Translations under genes and position numbers: made by a program
From: CBDANW01 sp965197825
GTDB taxonomy: Bacteria; Acidobacteriota; Vicinamibacteria; Marinacidobacterales; DATDRI01
NCBI GenBank assembly: GCA_965197825.1
Contig: CBDANW010000002.1
Span: forward strand, 1,364,001 to 1,428,000
Length of the DNA: 64,000 nucleotides
Reading direction: 5' to 3'
Part shown: positions 8,929-18,026 of the stretch, piece after piece
Layout: each line of letters opens with the position of its first letter
Numbering within the stretch: position 1 is the stretch's first letter
The notes under the pieces: model-generated
Databases searched by the model: none
The model's input: only the letters and a program-made list of their open reading frames with translations
Told to the model about the DNA's origin: nothing

Positions 8929-10303
8929 GAATCATCTCCGCCAAGTCCTCGGCGAGCGACGTCACGCTACCCGCGCCGAGTGTCATGACCAGGTCGCCCT
9001 CGCGCACCTGGTTCTTGAGGAACCCAGGTATCGTTTGCATGTCTTCCACGAAGCGAACGTCGCGGTGACCGTGCGCCTTGATGCCATCCGCCAAACGCTC
9101 GCCGGTCACGCCGGGAAGAGGATCCTCGCCGGCGGGGTAAATCTCGGTCACCAACAAGAGATCGGCTTGATTGAAAGCACGGCAAAAATCCTCGAAGAGC
9201 GCCCCCACGCGAGAAAAACGATGCGGCTGGAAGACGACGACGGTGCGACGGCCAAACGCCTCTTTGGCAGCCGCCAACGTGGCACGGATCTCGGTGGGAT
9301 GGTGCCCGTAGTCATCGACAACCAGCACCCCCCCGTGATCCGCTTTGACCTGGAAGCGACGGTCGACTCCCGAAAAGGTCTCGAGACCTGTCGCGATGTC
9401 CTCGAGTGAAATCCCGAGCTCCAACCCGACGCCTACCGCCGCCAGGCTGTTCAGCACGCTATGCCGTCCCGGAACGTGGAGCTTGATCGAGCCCACCTCT
9501 TTCCCGCGAACCTTGAGGCAGTAGCACGAATCGGTTCCATCGAGATGGATGGCATCGGCCGCGATGTCGGCCTGGGTGGAAAAGCCATAGGTCACGTAGC
9601 GTCGTTTGATGCGGGGCAGAATGTCTTGAACGCTCTCGTCGTCCAAGCAGAGCACCGATGCTCCATAAAAGGGGACTTTGTTCGCGAAATCGACGAAGGT
9701 ATCCTTCAGATCGTCCATGTCTCGATAGGCTTCCATGTGCTCGTGATCGATGCCCGTGACGACCGCAGCCACCGGAGACAGATGGAGAAAGCTACGGTCC
9801 GATTCGTCCGCCTCCACGACCATAAAATCCGAACGGCCTAACTTGGCGTTGCTTCCCAGGATTCCGAGCCTGCCTCCGATCACCACGGTGGGATCGAGAC
9901 CGGCTCGATCCAGCACGACGGAAACCATTGACGTGGTCGTGGTCTTGCCATGTGAGCCCGCGACCGCGATCCCGTACTTGAGCCGCATCAACTCCGCCAA
10001 CATCTCGGCGCGGGGGATGATGGGGATCTGAAGTCGCCCAGCCTCCACCAGCTCGATATTGTCCGGTCGCACCGCCGAGGAAACCACCACCACGTCCGCG
10101 CCGTGTACCTGTTCCTTTCGATGCTTCTCGAAGAACGTGACTCCTAGAGATTCGAGCCTCGTACAGGTGGCGCTCGAGCGCAGATCGGATCCGCTCACCG
10201 GATAGCCAAGATTCGCGAGCACCTCGGCCAGACCGCTCATACCGATTCCCCCCAAGCCCACGAAGTGGATGCGCGTCCGGCGGGAAAACAAGGGGGCGCT
10301 CAT
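8915..10303 (-). CDS. murC: UDP-N-acetylmuramate--L-alanine ligase MurC
   Basis: ATP-dependent ligase adding L-Ala to UDP-MurNAc. It has 462 residues with the N-terminal Rossmann motif (IHFVGLGGIGMSGLAEVL), the ATP loop AGSHGKTTTTSM near residue 115, the central-domain motif VVEADESDRSFL, and the C-terminal DDYGHHPTEI typical of MurC. The start ATG overlaps the murG stop by 4 bases. Confidence 0.97.
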   Translation of the reverse strand: MSAPLFSRRTRIHFVGLGGIGMSGLAEVLANLGYPVSGSDLRSSATCTRLESLGVTFFEKHRKEQVHGADVVVVSSAVRPDNIELVEAGRLQIPIIPRAEMLAELMRLKYGIAVAGSHGKTTTTSMVSVVLDRAGLDPTVVIGGRLGILGSNAKLGRSDFMVVEADESDRSFLHLSPVAAVVTGIDHEHMEAYRDMDDLKDTFVDFANKVPFYGASVLCLDDESVQDILPRIKRRYVTYGFSTQADIAADAIHLDGTDSCYCLKVRGKEVGSIKLHVPGRHSVLNSLAAVGVGLELGISLEDIATGLETFSGVDRRFQVKADHGGVLVVDDYGHHPTEIRATLAAAKEAFGRRTVVVFQPHRFSRVGALFEDFCRAFNQADLLLVTEIYPAGEDPLPGVTGERLADGIKAHGHRDVRFVEDMQTIPGFLKNQVREGDLVMTLGAGSVTSLAEDLAEMIRERG

Positions 10304-11409
10304 GCCAACTTCTCCCTCAGCTTAGGCCGGCCAAGCTGCAACAGGCGGTCCACGATCGCGCGAGCCGCCTCGGGCCGCGCCAGAGTTCGAGCGGCCCGCG
10401 CCATTTCCGTTCTCCGTCCCGGATCTTCCAAGAGATCGATCACCGCTCGTGCCAGACGCTCACCGGACAGGTCTTGCTGGGGAATCATCCGGGCCGCACC
10501 CGCACGCGCCATCGCTTCCGCATTGTGTCGCTGGTGCCCACCGGCCAACGGCAAGGGAACGAGCACCGCTCCTCTTCCCGCGGCTGCCAGCTCCGCGCAG
10601 GTGGTCGCTCCCGCGCGGGAGACCACCAGGTCACAGGCCTCATACTCTTTTGCCATGTCGTCCAGATAGGGTTCGATACGAGCCGGGAACCCTTCTTTCT
10701 GGTAGCCGACCCGCACCCACTCCAACTCGGACTCCCCGGTCTGATGCGTGATGCGCAGCCGATCGCGGTAGGAATCGAGGCGGGACAACGCATCCACCAT
10801 CACACGGTTGAGCACGCGAGAACCTTGGCTTCCTCCGAAGACCAGCAATTGAATCGTGTCCGTTGCCGGACGAGGGGCGACGCGTGTGATCTCTTCACGG
10901 ACGGGATTGCCGGTGACGAATCCGTTACGCCGGAAGTAGCGAACCGTCTCTTCCCAGCCGAGAGCCGCCGCATCGACCAAAGGAGATAGCCAGCGATTCG
11001 TGAGCCCCGGCACGGCGTTCGGCTCGAGAATGAGTGTCGGTACCCTGGAAAGGGCGGCGACCGCGAGCAGAGGGCCCGCCACGTACCCGCCCACGCCCAT
11101 CACCACGTTTGGCCTGCAGCGCTTCAGGAGACGCGAAGATTCGAACATCGAGGGGACGAGTTGCAAGACTCCTTTTACCTTCCGCAAGAAAGATCCCCCG
11201 CGAAGCGGCTCCACTCGCACGATCTCCAGCGGGAACCCGGCGCCCGGGACGATCTTTCCCTCCAGGCCTCGCCGCGTTCCAACGAAGGTCACTTCTGCCT
11301 CCGGTGCTCGACTCTTGAGCTCACGAACCACTGCCAGGGCCGGGTAGAGGTGTCCCCCGGTGCCGCCTGCCGCCACCAGCAACCGCAGGCCGTTCGCGCC
11401 CTCCGCCAA
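10300..11409 (-). CDS. murG: Lipid II synthase MurG
   Basis: GT28 glycosyltransferase that adds GlcNAc to lipid I at the inner face of the cytoplasmic membrane. It has 369 residues. The N-terminal GGTGGHLYPALAV loop and the C-terminal donor-site segment (SRAGATTCAELAAAGRGAVLVPLP, then HQRHNAE) are diagnostic. It follows ftsW with a 3-base gap and overlaps murC by 4 bases. Confidence 0.97.
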   Translation of the reverse strand: MAEGANGLRLLVAAGGTGGHLYPALAVVRELKSRAPEAEVTFVGTRRGLEGKIVPGAGFPLEIVRVEPLRGGSFLRKVKGVLQLVPSMFESSRLLKRCRPNVVMGVGGYVAGPLLAVAALSRVPTLILEPNAVPGLTNRWLSPLVDAAALGWEETVRYFRRNGFVTGNPVREEITRVAPRPATDTIQLLVFGGSQGSRVLNRVMVDALSRLDSYRDRLRITHQTGESELEWVRVGYQKEGFPARIEPYLDDMAKEYEACDLVVSRAGATTCAELAAAGRGAVLVPLPLAGGHQRHNAEAMARAGAARMIPQQDLSGERLARAVIDLLEDPGRRTEMARAARTLARPEAARAIVDRLLQLGRPKLREKLA

Positions 11410-11412
11410 TCG

Positions 11413-12504
11413 TTACCTCGCATGCTGAGAAATACCTAGCAGCAGGCCAACTGCTGCCAAGGACGTCACCAAGGAAGACCCGCCCGCCGAAATGAACGGT
11501 AGCGGAATTCCCGTGGTGGGAAGCAGTCCGAGAGACACGCCCATGTTGATGAGCGCCTGCCCGACGATGAGTGCGGTCAGACCACTGGCCAAGAGCGTCC
11601 CGAAAAGATCGGGGGCCCGGTGCGCGATGACCACGCCCCGCCACAAAACCACCATGAAGGCACCGAGCAACGCCAGCGCCCCGAGTAAGCCCAACTCCTC
11701 ACCGATGACCGAAAAGATGAAGTCGGTGTGCGGCTCGGGAAGATAAAACAGCTTCTGCTGGCTTCGCATGAACCCCGCACCCAGAATACCGCCCGTACCC
11801 ACGGCGATGAGCGACTGGATGATCTGAAAGCCTCTTCCCAGGGGGTCCTCGAATGGATCGAGAAAAGTCAGCAGGCGATCGCGCCGGTAGTCCACGCGAA
11901 CGATGAGCAAGTAGATCAATGGCGCCGCGGCGCTCGCCAGCCCCACGAGATAGCGAAAAGGAGATCCGGCCACGAAGAACAAACAAAAGCCCACGAAGAC
12001 AAAACACGCCGCGGTTCCAAAGTCTGGCTCGATGAGTACCAAGAAGGCCAGGGACACAGTGACTACCAAGGGGAGAAAGAGACCGGCAAAGAAGTCGTCG
12101 ATCCGCGCACGCTTCTGATCGAGGAGGTAGGCAACCGCCAACACGAGTGACAGCTTCGCCATCTCCGAAGGTTGAAAGGAAAACAGCCCAAAGCGCAGCC
12201 ACCGATGCGCGTTCTTGAGCGGAGGAGAAAAAAGCACTGCGATCAGGAGCACCACGCTCAACAATAAAAACCCGTAAACCAGAACGGGCTTCCGGAGTCT
12301 CCGATAATCCACCTTCATCAGTACGGACATGACTAAGAGTCCGACGGCCGCCCAGAGCGCCTGTTTGATCAAAAAGAAATAGGAGCTTCTGTGAGCAGCA
12401 TCAGCAACGACCGCCGAAGCGCTGTACAACATCACCAGACCGAAGAAGACCAGACCGATGGTGACGGCGAAAAGCGTTCGGTCCGCTGACAGTTTCTTGG
12501 CCAT
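11413..12504 (-). CDS. ftsW: Lipid II polymerase FtsW (SEDS family)
   Basis: SEDS-family peptidoglycan glycosyltransferase of the divisome. The 363-residue polytopic protein has about ten hydrophobic helices. SEDS landmarks are LYSASAVVAD near the N-terminus, RWLRFGLFSFQPSEMAKL, and the C-terminal GIPLPFISAGGSSL. It lies between murD and murG, which favours FtsW over RodA, and ftsI, its transpeptidase partner, is in the same cluster. Confidence 0.95.
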   Translation of the reverse strand: MAKKLSADRTLFAVTIGLVFFGLVMLYSASAVVADAAHRSSYFFLIKQALWAAVGLLVMSVLMKVDYRRLRKPVLVYGFLLLSVVLLIAVLFSPPLKNAHRWLRFGLFSFQPSEMAKLSLVLAVAYLLDQKRARIDDFFAGLFLPLVVTVSLAFLVLIEPDFGTAACFVFVGFCLFFVAGSPFRYLVGLASAAAPLIYLLIVRVDYRRDRLLTFLDPFEDPLGRGFQIIQSLIAVGTGGILGAGFMRSQQKLFYLPEPHTDFIFSVIGEELGLLGALALLGAFMVVLWRGVVIAHRAPDLFGTLLASGLTALIVGQALINMGVSLGLLPTTGIPLPFISAGGSSLVTSLAAVGLLLGISQHAR

Positions 12505-12507
12505 ATG

Positions 12508-13932
12508 CTATCGCCTGGTTCTCTTGCGCTCCCCGCTGTTTTTGTTGCCCTTGTCTGTCGCCAGACTCTTTTCGAGACGCCTCACCTCTTCCTTGAAGAG
12601 CCTTCCTCGCTCCGCGTAGTCGGCAAACATATCGAAGCTCGCGCACGCCGGTGAGAACAGCACGGTGTCGCCTTGCTCCGAGTGGGCAAAGGCTCGCTCC
12701 ACGACCTCGCGCAGGCCGGCGCACGGCAAGACCGGGACTTCACCAGACAACGCTTCCGCGATCTGCTCTCGGCTCTCACCCAAGGACAACACCAGCTTGA
12801 CCTTCCCCTTCACGTCGTCGCGCAGAACTTCGAAATTGGCTCCTTTCGAACGGCCACCCAAGACCAAAATAACGTTGCCTTCGAAGCTGGCGATGGCCGC
12901 TTGGGCCGCCGCGACGTTCGTCGCCTTGGAGTCGTCGTAGAAGGAGACTCCCCGGATCTCCCCGATTCTTTCGAGGGCGTGCGCAATGCCGCGAAAGCTC
13001 TCGACGACCTTAGTCATGACCTGCGGCTCGACGCCCAGGACATGGCTCGCGGCTGCAGCAGCCATCACGTTCTCGACATTGTGCTCTCCGGGAAGGTTTA
13101 TGTCCTCGAGGGGAATCCACTCATTAGTGAACGAATCCTCGTGCTGTACGATCCAACCCTCTTTGATGCATAGGTGCGGCTCGCTATCACCCATACACTC
13201 GAGACTGTAGAAGATCTTCCTCGATCGACTCCTAGTCGCCATTTTCCTGGTCAGGGGATTGGCACCGTAAACGACGGCCCAATCCTCCCGCTCCTGATTG
13301 GAAAAAATGCGTTCCTTGGCCTCCCGATAGGCCTCGAAAGAAGGATGTCGGTCCAGATGGTCGGGCGTTATGTTGAGGAGCACCGCCACCTTGGGGCGGA
13401 AGCGCTCGGTCGACTCCAGTTGGAAGCTCGAGACTTCCACGACGAACGTGCCATCGAGACGAGACTCTTGGACCAAACCGCTGAGAGGTTCTCCGATGTT
13501 CCCGCCAAGAACCACGTGATGACCAGCGCGTCGCAGGATCTGTGCAATCAGAGTGGCGGTCGTCGACTTTCCCTTGGTGCCGGTCACCGCCACCACCGGC
13601 CCCTCGATCTCCCGAAACGCAAGCTCCAGCTCTCCCAAAACGGGGATCGCATCCCGCCTCGCCTCTTGTAAAGGCATGACGTCCGAGGGCACTCCCGGGC
13701 TCACCACGACCAAATCGATCTGCCGCGTCAGGCCCGCGGGATGGGACCCGGTGATCACCTCCACCCCGCGATCGGCGAGCGCCGCCACCTCCGGTGAAAG
13801 CTCTTCTGCCGGTCTCGCATCGTTCGCCCGCACCCGTGCACCGCGATGCAGCAGAAACCTCGCTGCCGCCAGGCCGCTGCGGGCGAGGCCTACCACCAAG
13901 ACCCGGCGTCCCCGATAATCCTCGCCGCCCAT
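12508..13932 (-). CDS. murD: UDP-N-acetylmuramoyl-L-alanine--D-glutamate ligase MurD
   Basis: Adds D-Glu to UDP-MurNAc-L-Ala. It has 474 residues. It shows an N-terminal Rossmann-like domain (RVLVVGLARSGLAAARFLL), the ATP loop VTGTKGKSTTATL near residue 118, the central motif NITPDHLDRH, and the C-terminal domain with YDDSKATNVAA and FSPACASFDMFADYAERG. The tail beyond RLEKSLA is a basic extension (DKGNKNSGERKRTRR) longer than usual. Confidence 0.97.
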   Translation of the reverse strand: MGGEDYRGRRVLVVGLARSGLAAARFLLHRGARVRANDARPAEELSPEVAALADRGVEVITGSHPAGLTRQIDLVVVSPGVPSDVMPLQEARRDAIPVLGELELAFREIEGPVVAVTGTKGKSTTATLIAQILRRAGHHVVLGGNIGEPLSGLVQESRLDGTFVVEVSSFQLESTERFRPKVAVLLNITPDHLDRHPSFEAYREAKERIFSNQEREDWAVVYGANPLTRKMATRSRSRKIFYSLECMGDSEPHLCIKEGWIVQHEDSFTNEWIPLEDINLPGEHNVENVMAAAAASHVLGVEPQVMTKVVESFRGIAHALERIGEIRGVSFYDDSKATNVAAAQAAIASFEGNVILVLGGRSKGANFEVLRDDVKGKVKLVLSLGESREQIAEALSGEVPVLPCAGLREVVERAFAHSEQGDTVLFSPACASFDMFADYAERGRLFKEEVRRLEKSLATDKGNKNSGERKRTRR

Positions 13933-13954
13933 TCTTTACGTTCCGCCCTCGCAT

Positions 13955-15040
13955 TTACCTAAGCTTCAGAGTTATGAGACTGGCTAGCGCGAAAACAACG
14001 GCCACGATCCAAAACCGAATGATGATCTTCGGCTCCTCCCAGCCCTTGAGCTCGAAGTGGTGATGTAAAGGCGCCATTAGAAAAACACGCTTGCCGGTCA
14101 GTTTGAAGGATGTGACTTGAATGATGACGGACAGAGCTTCCACGACGAAAAGCCCGCCCACCAAGACCAGTAGCAATTCCTGCTTGATCAGCAGAGCGAT
14201 CGTACCAATCGCCCCTCCAAGCGCGAGCGAACCCACATCGCCCATGAAGACTTGAGCCGGATAGCAGTTGAACCACAGGAAGCCGAGGCTGGCCCCCACG
14301 ATGGCGCCGCCGAAGATGGTGAGCTCCCAGATCCGTGGAATGTGGATGAGATCGAGGTAAGCCGAGAATTGCGCGTGGCCGGTAACATAGATCAGTACCG
14401 TAAAAGCCGCTGCAGCAATCAGGACGCTCCCGACCGCGAGACCATCCAGGCCATCGGTAAGATTGACAGCGTTGGAGGCTCCCACCATCACCAGCACCGC
14501 GAACGGAACGAAGAACCACGAGAGATCCGGCCTTACCTCCTTGAAGAACGGAAAGAGCAGCTCGGTGCTATACACTTCCCGATTCGAGAGACGCACCAGC
14601 ACAATCGCCACCGCTACGGCGACGGCAATCTGGAGAACGAGCTTGGTTCGTGCAGTTAGTCCGGCCGATCGCTTGCGAGACAGCTTCAAGTAGTCATCGG
14701 CGAGACCGATAGCGCCATAACAGAGCGTGGCCCCCAGGGCGATCCAGACGAACGTGTTTCTCAGGTCCGCCCAAAGGAGTGTCGGTATCACGATCGCCAC
14801 CAGGATCAAGAGTCCACCCATGGTGGGCGTCCCGGCCTTCACATGATGACCTTCCGGCCCTTCCTGACGGATGTGCTCGCCGATTTGGAACTGACGCAGA
14901 CGCCCGATGAGCCGCGGGCCCAGTATGAGGCTAAGCACGAGCGCGGTCAGCGTGGCGCACGCCGTCCGGAAGGTGACGTAACGAAAGACATTGAAGACAA
15001 AGAATTCCGTGTGGAGCGGATAAAGAAGATGAAACAGCAT
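13955..15040 (-). CDS. mraY: Phospho-N-acetylmuramoyl-pentapeptide transferase MraY
   Basis: Integral membrane enzyme that transfers phospho-MurNAc-pentapeptide to undecaprenyl phosphate, forming lipid I. It has 361 residues and about ten helices. Diagnostic loops: PTMGGLLIL, the Asp-rich GLADDYLKLSRK, NAVNLTDGLDGLAVGS, FMGDVGSLALGG, and the MraY-specific PLHHHFELKGW. Its ATG shares one base with the murF stop (TGATG). Confidence 0.97.
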   Translation of the reverse strand: MLFHLLYPLHTEFFVFNVFRYVTFRTACATLTALVLSLILGPRLIGRLRQFQIGEHIRQEGPEGHHVKAGTPTMGGLLILVAIVIPTLLWADLRNTFVWIALGATLCYGAIGLADDYLKLSRKRSAGLTARTKLVLQIAVAVAVAIVLVRLSNREVYSTELLFPFFKEVRPDLSWFFVPFAVLVMVGASNAVNLTDGLDGLAVGSVLIAAAAFTVLIYVTGHAQFSAYLDLIHIPRIWELTIFGGAIVGASLGFLWFNCYPAQVFMGDVGSLALGGAIGTIALLIKQELLLVLVGGLFVVEALSVIIQVTSFKLTGKRVFLMAPLHHHFELKGWEEPKIIIRFWIVAVVFALASLITLKLR

Positions 15041-16431
15041 CAGTCTGACTCCCCACCGAATCGATCGCGAATAGCGGAGAGCGCCCCCTCCAGAGCGACG
15101 CCGCGTGAAGCCTTGAGCAACACCACGTCTTCAGGCCCGAGCCGTTGAGCGAGGATCTCGCCCGCCTCGGCCGCATCGCGCGCTTTCACCAAAACTGCCT
15201 CCGACATACCGGCGCGCCGAGCGCCCTCCAGGATGAGAGCCCCCAAGGATCCCACACCGACGAGAAGAGACAGGTTGCTCTCGGCAGCCTTCCGGCCACA
15301 ATCAAGGTGTGCTACCTCCGAACGCTCGCCGAGCTCCAGCATGTTTCCCAGCACGGCGATGCGCTGCGGCGCATCTTCTTTGGAGAGCGAAGCGAGGGCC
15401 GCACTCACCGCCGCCGGGTTCGAGTTGTACGTCTCGTCGATCACCAGGGGTCCGCCAGGGAATCGAAGGCGCTCTCCCCGATGGGGCGCCGGTTGCAGAT
15501 CGCGAAGTCCTTCCGATGCCGCGGCCAACTTGACGCCGAGGGTGTGGGCGACCGCCAGCGCGGCAAGCAGGTTGTACACATTGTGGACTCCGTGGAGGGA
15601 CGATCGAACTTCCGCCCGTTCTCCGTCGATCTCGGCCATGAACCCCAGCCCCTCTGACGTGCTCTCGATGTCCTTGGCCGTGAGATCGGCCTTTTTCTTT
15701 ATTCCGAAACGCACTTGGTGCCCAGCGAATTGTTTGGCTTGTTCGAGAACGAGTGGATCGTCGACGTTGACAACCGCGGTCGCGCTGGGCTCGAGTCCGG
15801 CGAAAAGCTCTCCCTTCGCCCGGGCGATCGCTTCGAGCGAAGGAAAGAACTCACGGTGAACTTCCGCCACGCTTAGCACAACCCCCACGTCAGGACCGGC
15901 AATCTCCGTGAGACGAGCGATCTCTCCCGGGGCCGACATCCCCATCTCCAACACCGCCACCTCTTCGTTCTCCCATCTCAAAATCGACAGGGGTAGTCCG
16001 TAGAGGTTGTTGAGATTCCCCTCCGACTTCAGCACGCGAAAGCGGACCGAAAGAGCCGCTGCCGTTGCCTCTTTGGCGGTGGTCTTGCCGACGCTGCCGG
16101 TAATCCCTACGACCTTCAGGGGCGCCGACCGACGGACACCGGAAGCGAGTTGCTGAAGCGCTACCGTGGTGTCCTCCACCTGAATCGCGACGCCTGCGCT
16201 CTTGCCCGATCCTTTGGGCAGCTGGGACACGACCGCACCCACCGCTCCTCGCTCGAGAGCTCGATCGACGAAGCGGTGCCCGTCGAACCGTTGGCCAAGG
16301 ATGGCAAAGAACAGACCTCCCGGCTCGACGGTGCGCGAGTCGATCGAGATCGACTGGATCCGTGTCCCTTCCGAACCCGACGTGAGCCTTCCTCCTGTGA
16401 AAGAAACGACCTGTGCTGCGGTCAGCTTCAC
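15040..16431 (-). CDS. murF: UDP-MurNAc-tripeptide--D-Ala-D-Ala ligase MurF
   Basis: Adds the D-Ala-D-Ala dipeptide to the UDP-MurNAc tripeptide. It has about 463 residues, with the ATP loop GITGSVGKTTAKEATA, the central motif VLEMGMSAPGEIARL, and VIDETYNSNPAAVSAAL. Possible starts are TTG at 16434 or GTG at 16431. AGGAG ends 4 bases before the GTG, so GTG is preferred. That ribosome-binding site lies at the edge of the MITE inserted between murE and murF, and its AG comes from the element's CTAG end. The native leader of murF has therefore been altered. Confidence 0.93.
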   Translation of the reverse strand: MKLTAAQVVSFTGGRLTSGSEGTRIQSISIDSRTVEPGGLFFAILGQRFDGHRFVDRALERGAVGAVVSQLPKGSGKSAGVAIQVEDTTVALQQLASGVRRSAPLKVVGITGSVGKTTAKEATAAALSVRFRVLKSEGNLNNLYGLPLSILRWENEEVAVLEMGMSAPGEIARLTEIAGPDVGVVLSVAEVHREFFPSLEAIARAKGELFAGLEPSATAVVNVDDPLVLEQAKQFAGHQVRFGIKKKADLTAKDIESTSEGLGFMAEIDGERAEVRSSLHGVHNVYNLLAALAVAHTLGVKLAAASEGLRDLQPAPHRGERLRFPGGPLVIDETYNSNPAAVSAALASLSKEDAPQRIAVLGNMLELGERSEVAHLDCGRKAAESNLSLLVGVGSLGALILEGARRAGMSEAVLVKARDAAEAGEILAQRLGPEDVVLLKASRGVALEGALSAIRDRFGGESD

Positions 16432-16439
16432 CAAGCTCC

Positions 16440-16544
16440 TAGTGCCGTTCCAACTGCATCAACCAACTGCCACGTCACTCCTAGACCAGCATGCCGTCCC
16501 GTTTGCCTCGTCACTCTTCGGCAGATCAAGTTGGAACGGCACTA
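16440..16544. mobile_element. 105-bp MITE (TA-flanked) between murE and murF
   Basis: Perfect inverted ends CTAGTGCCGTTCCAACT (16439-16455) and its complement (16529-16545), with TA on both sides as in IS630/Tc1-mariner elements. It has no coding capacity. The left 28 bases align with the left end of the MITE at 35355-35643. The right TA falls inside the murE stop codon TAG, and the left end contributes to the murF ribosome-binding site. The dcw operon thus carries a transposon footprint at a murE/murF junction that is usually tight. Confidence 0.8.
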
Positions 16545-18026
16545 GTGGCTGTTGAGCGGCTGCATCGGCCGCGTCAAGATCTCTCGTACCACCTCCCGAT
16601 CGTCGAACGGGATCGCTCGATCCCCAATCAGCTGATAGGGCTCATGTCCCTTCCCTGCCACTAGAACCACGTCACCGGGCTCGCTCAGGGAAAGGGCGAG
16701 TCGGATCGCCTTGCGGCGATCCGGTTCCACCCGAACTTCCGCCTGGCACCGAGGTCCCTTCGTACCCAGCTCGATCTCCCGGATGATGGCGAGCGGATCT
16801 TCGCTTCTTGGATTGTCCGATGTCAGTACGACCAGATCGGAAAGACGTGCAGCCACCGCTCCCATGAGGGGTCGCTTCGAGCGATCCCGGTCGCCGCCAC
16901 AACCAAAGACCGTCAGGATTCGGCGATGCGGAAGAGAGCGTGTCGCCTCCAGAATACTGCGGAGCGCGTCGTCTGTATGGGCATAGTCCACCACGACGTG
17001 GAATGGTTGCCCGGCCTCGATCTTTTCGAAGCGTCCCGGAACGCTGCCAATATGCTCGAGCGCTCCCAAGATGTCGTCCGACTGAAGTCCTAGAGAGCGA
17101 GCCGCGCCGTAAGCGGCCAGGAAGTTCAGGACATTGTGCCGGCCTACTAGTTGGCTTTTCGCTTCGTGCACGACGTCTTTGTCCTTGAATCGAAGAACGA
17201 GTCCATCGAAACTAGCGTCGACGTTCTCGATCCGAAGCTCGGCGTCCGCAGCGAAACCATAGGTAAGTACGGATCCGCCGATCACTTCCGACAATCGTCT
17301 ACCGTAGCTGTCATCGAGTCCCACGACGGCGGTCCCGGACGCGCGGAGATGGTTCTCGAACAGCTGCCGCTTCGCGGCAAAGTAGTCCTCCATGTCGTGA
17401 TGAAAGTCGAGGTGATCACGGCTCAGGTTCGTGAAGACGGCACACTCGAACACCGTTCCCTCCAAGCGACCGAGCGCGAGTCCATGAGAGGAAACTTCCA
17501 GCACGCCGAAGCGGCATCCCTCTTCGACTGCCGCCTTCAGGAACGTTTGGATCTCCGGCGACTCTGGAGTCGTGTATCGGGCCGGCCGGCTATTCGACCC
17601 CACTCGATGTACGACCGTTCCCATGAGTGACGAGGGCGGAGCGAGTTTTTGGAAGATCCCATCCAGCAAGAACGCCGTCGTCGTCTTTCCATTCGTCCCG
17701 GTCACCCCTACCAGCCGCAAATGCTGTGACGGCTCGCCGGCGAGCTTCGTGGACAGGAGTCCCGCGGCGCGTCGGGCATTTTGCGTGCGCACCCAGGCGA
17801 CGCTCGACTTCTTGGGAGCTGCCCGCTCGCTGACCACCCCCACGGCTCCTTTCTTCGACGCCTCTTCGATATAACGATGACCATCCGTGCTCTTGCCCTC
17901 GATCGCCACGAAGACGAAACCCGACCCCACGCGACGGGAGTCGACGGTCACTCCACGCACGTGAGGCGTGAGATCGCCACGGGTTTCCTCTACCGTAATG
18001 ACCGACAAGAGCTCCTCGAGAATCAT
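16542..18026 (-). CDS. murE: UDP-MurNAc-L-Ala-D-Glu--meso-DAP ligase MurE
   Basis: Adds the third amino acid to the peptidoglycan stem. From the ATG at 18026 the product has 494 residues. It shows GVTVDSRRVGSGFVFVAI near the N-terminus, the ATP loop GVTGTNGKTTTAFLLDG, NLSRDHLDFH, and DYAHTDDAL. The motif TSDNPRSEDP contains DNPR, which marks enzymes using meso-diaminopimelate rather than lysine. The ATG overlaps the ftsI stop (ATGA). The open frame continues upstream within ftsI, but that part is a shadow. The stop codon TAG is formed from CAC plus the TA/G end of the adjacent MITE. Confidence 0.96.
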   Translation of the reverse strand: MILEELLSVITVEETRGDLTPHVRGVTVDSRRVGSGFVFVAIEGKSTDGHRYIEEASKKGAVGVVSERAAPKKSSVAWVRTQNARRAAGLLSTKLAGEPSQHLRLVGVTGTNGKTTTAFLLDGIFQKLAPPSSLMGTVVHRVGSNSRPARYTTPESPEIQTFLKAAVEEGCRFGVLEVSSHGLALGRLEGTVFECAVFTNLSRDHLDFHHDMEDYFAAKRQLFENHLRASGTAVVGLDDSYGRRLSEVIGGSVLTYGFAADAELRIENVDASFDGLVLRFKDKDVVHEAKSQLVGRHNVLNFLAAYGAARSLGLQSDDILGALEHIGSVPGRFEKIEAGQPFHVVVDYAHTDDALRSILEATRSLPHRRILTVFGCGGDRDRSKRPLMGAVAARLSDLVVLTSDNPRSEDPLAIIREIELGTKGPRCQAEVRVEPDRRKAIRLALSLSEPGDVVLVAGKGHEPYQLIGDRAIPFDDREVVREILTRPMQPLNSH

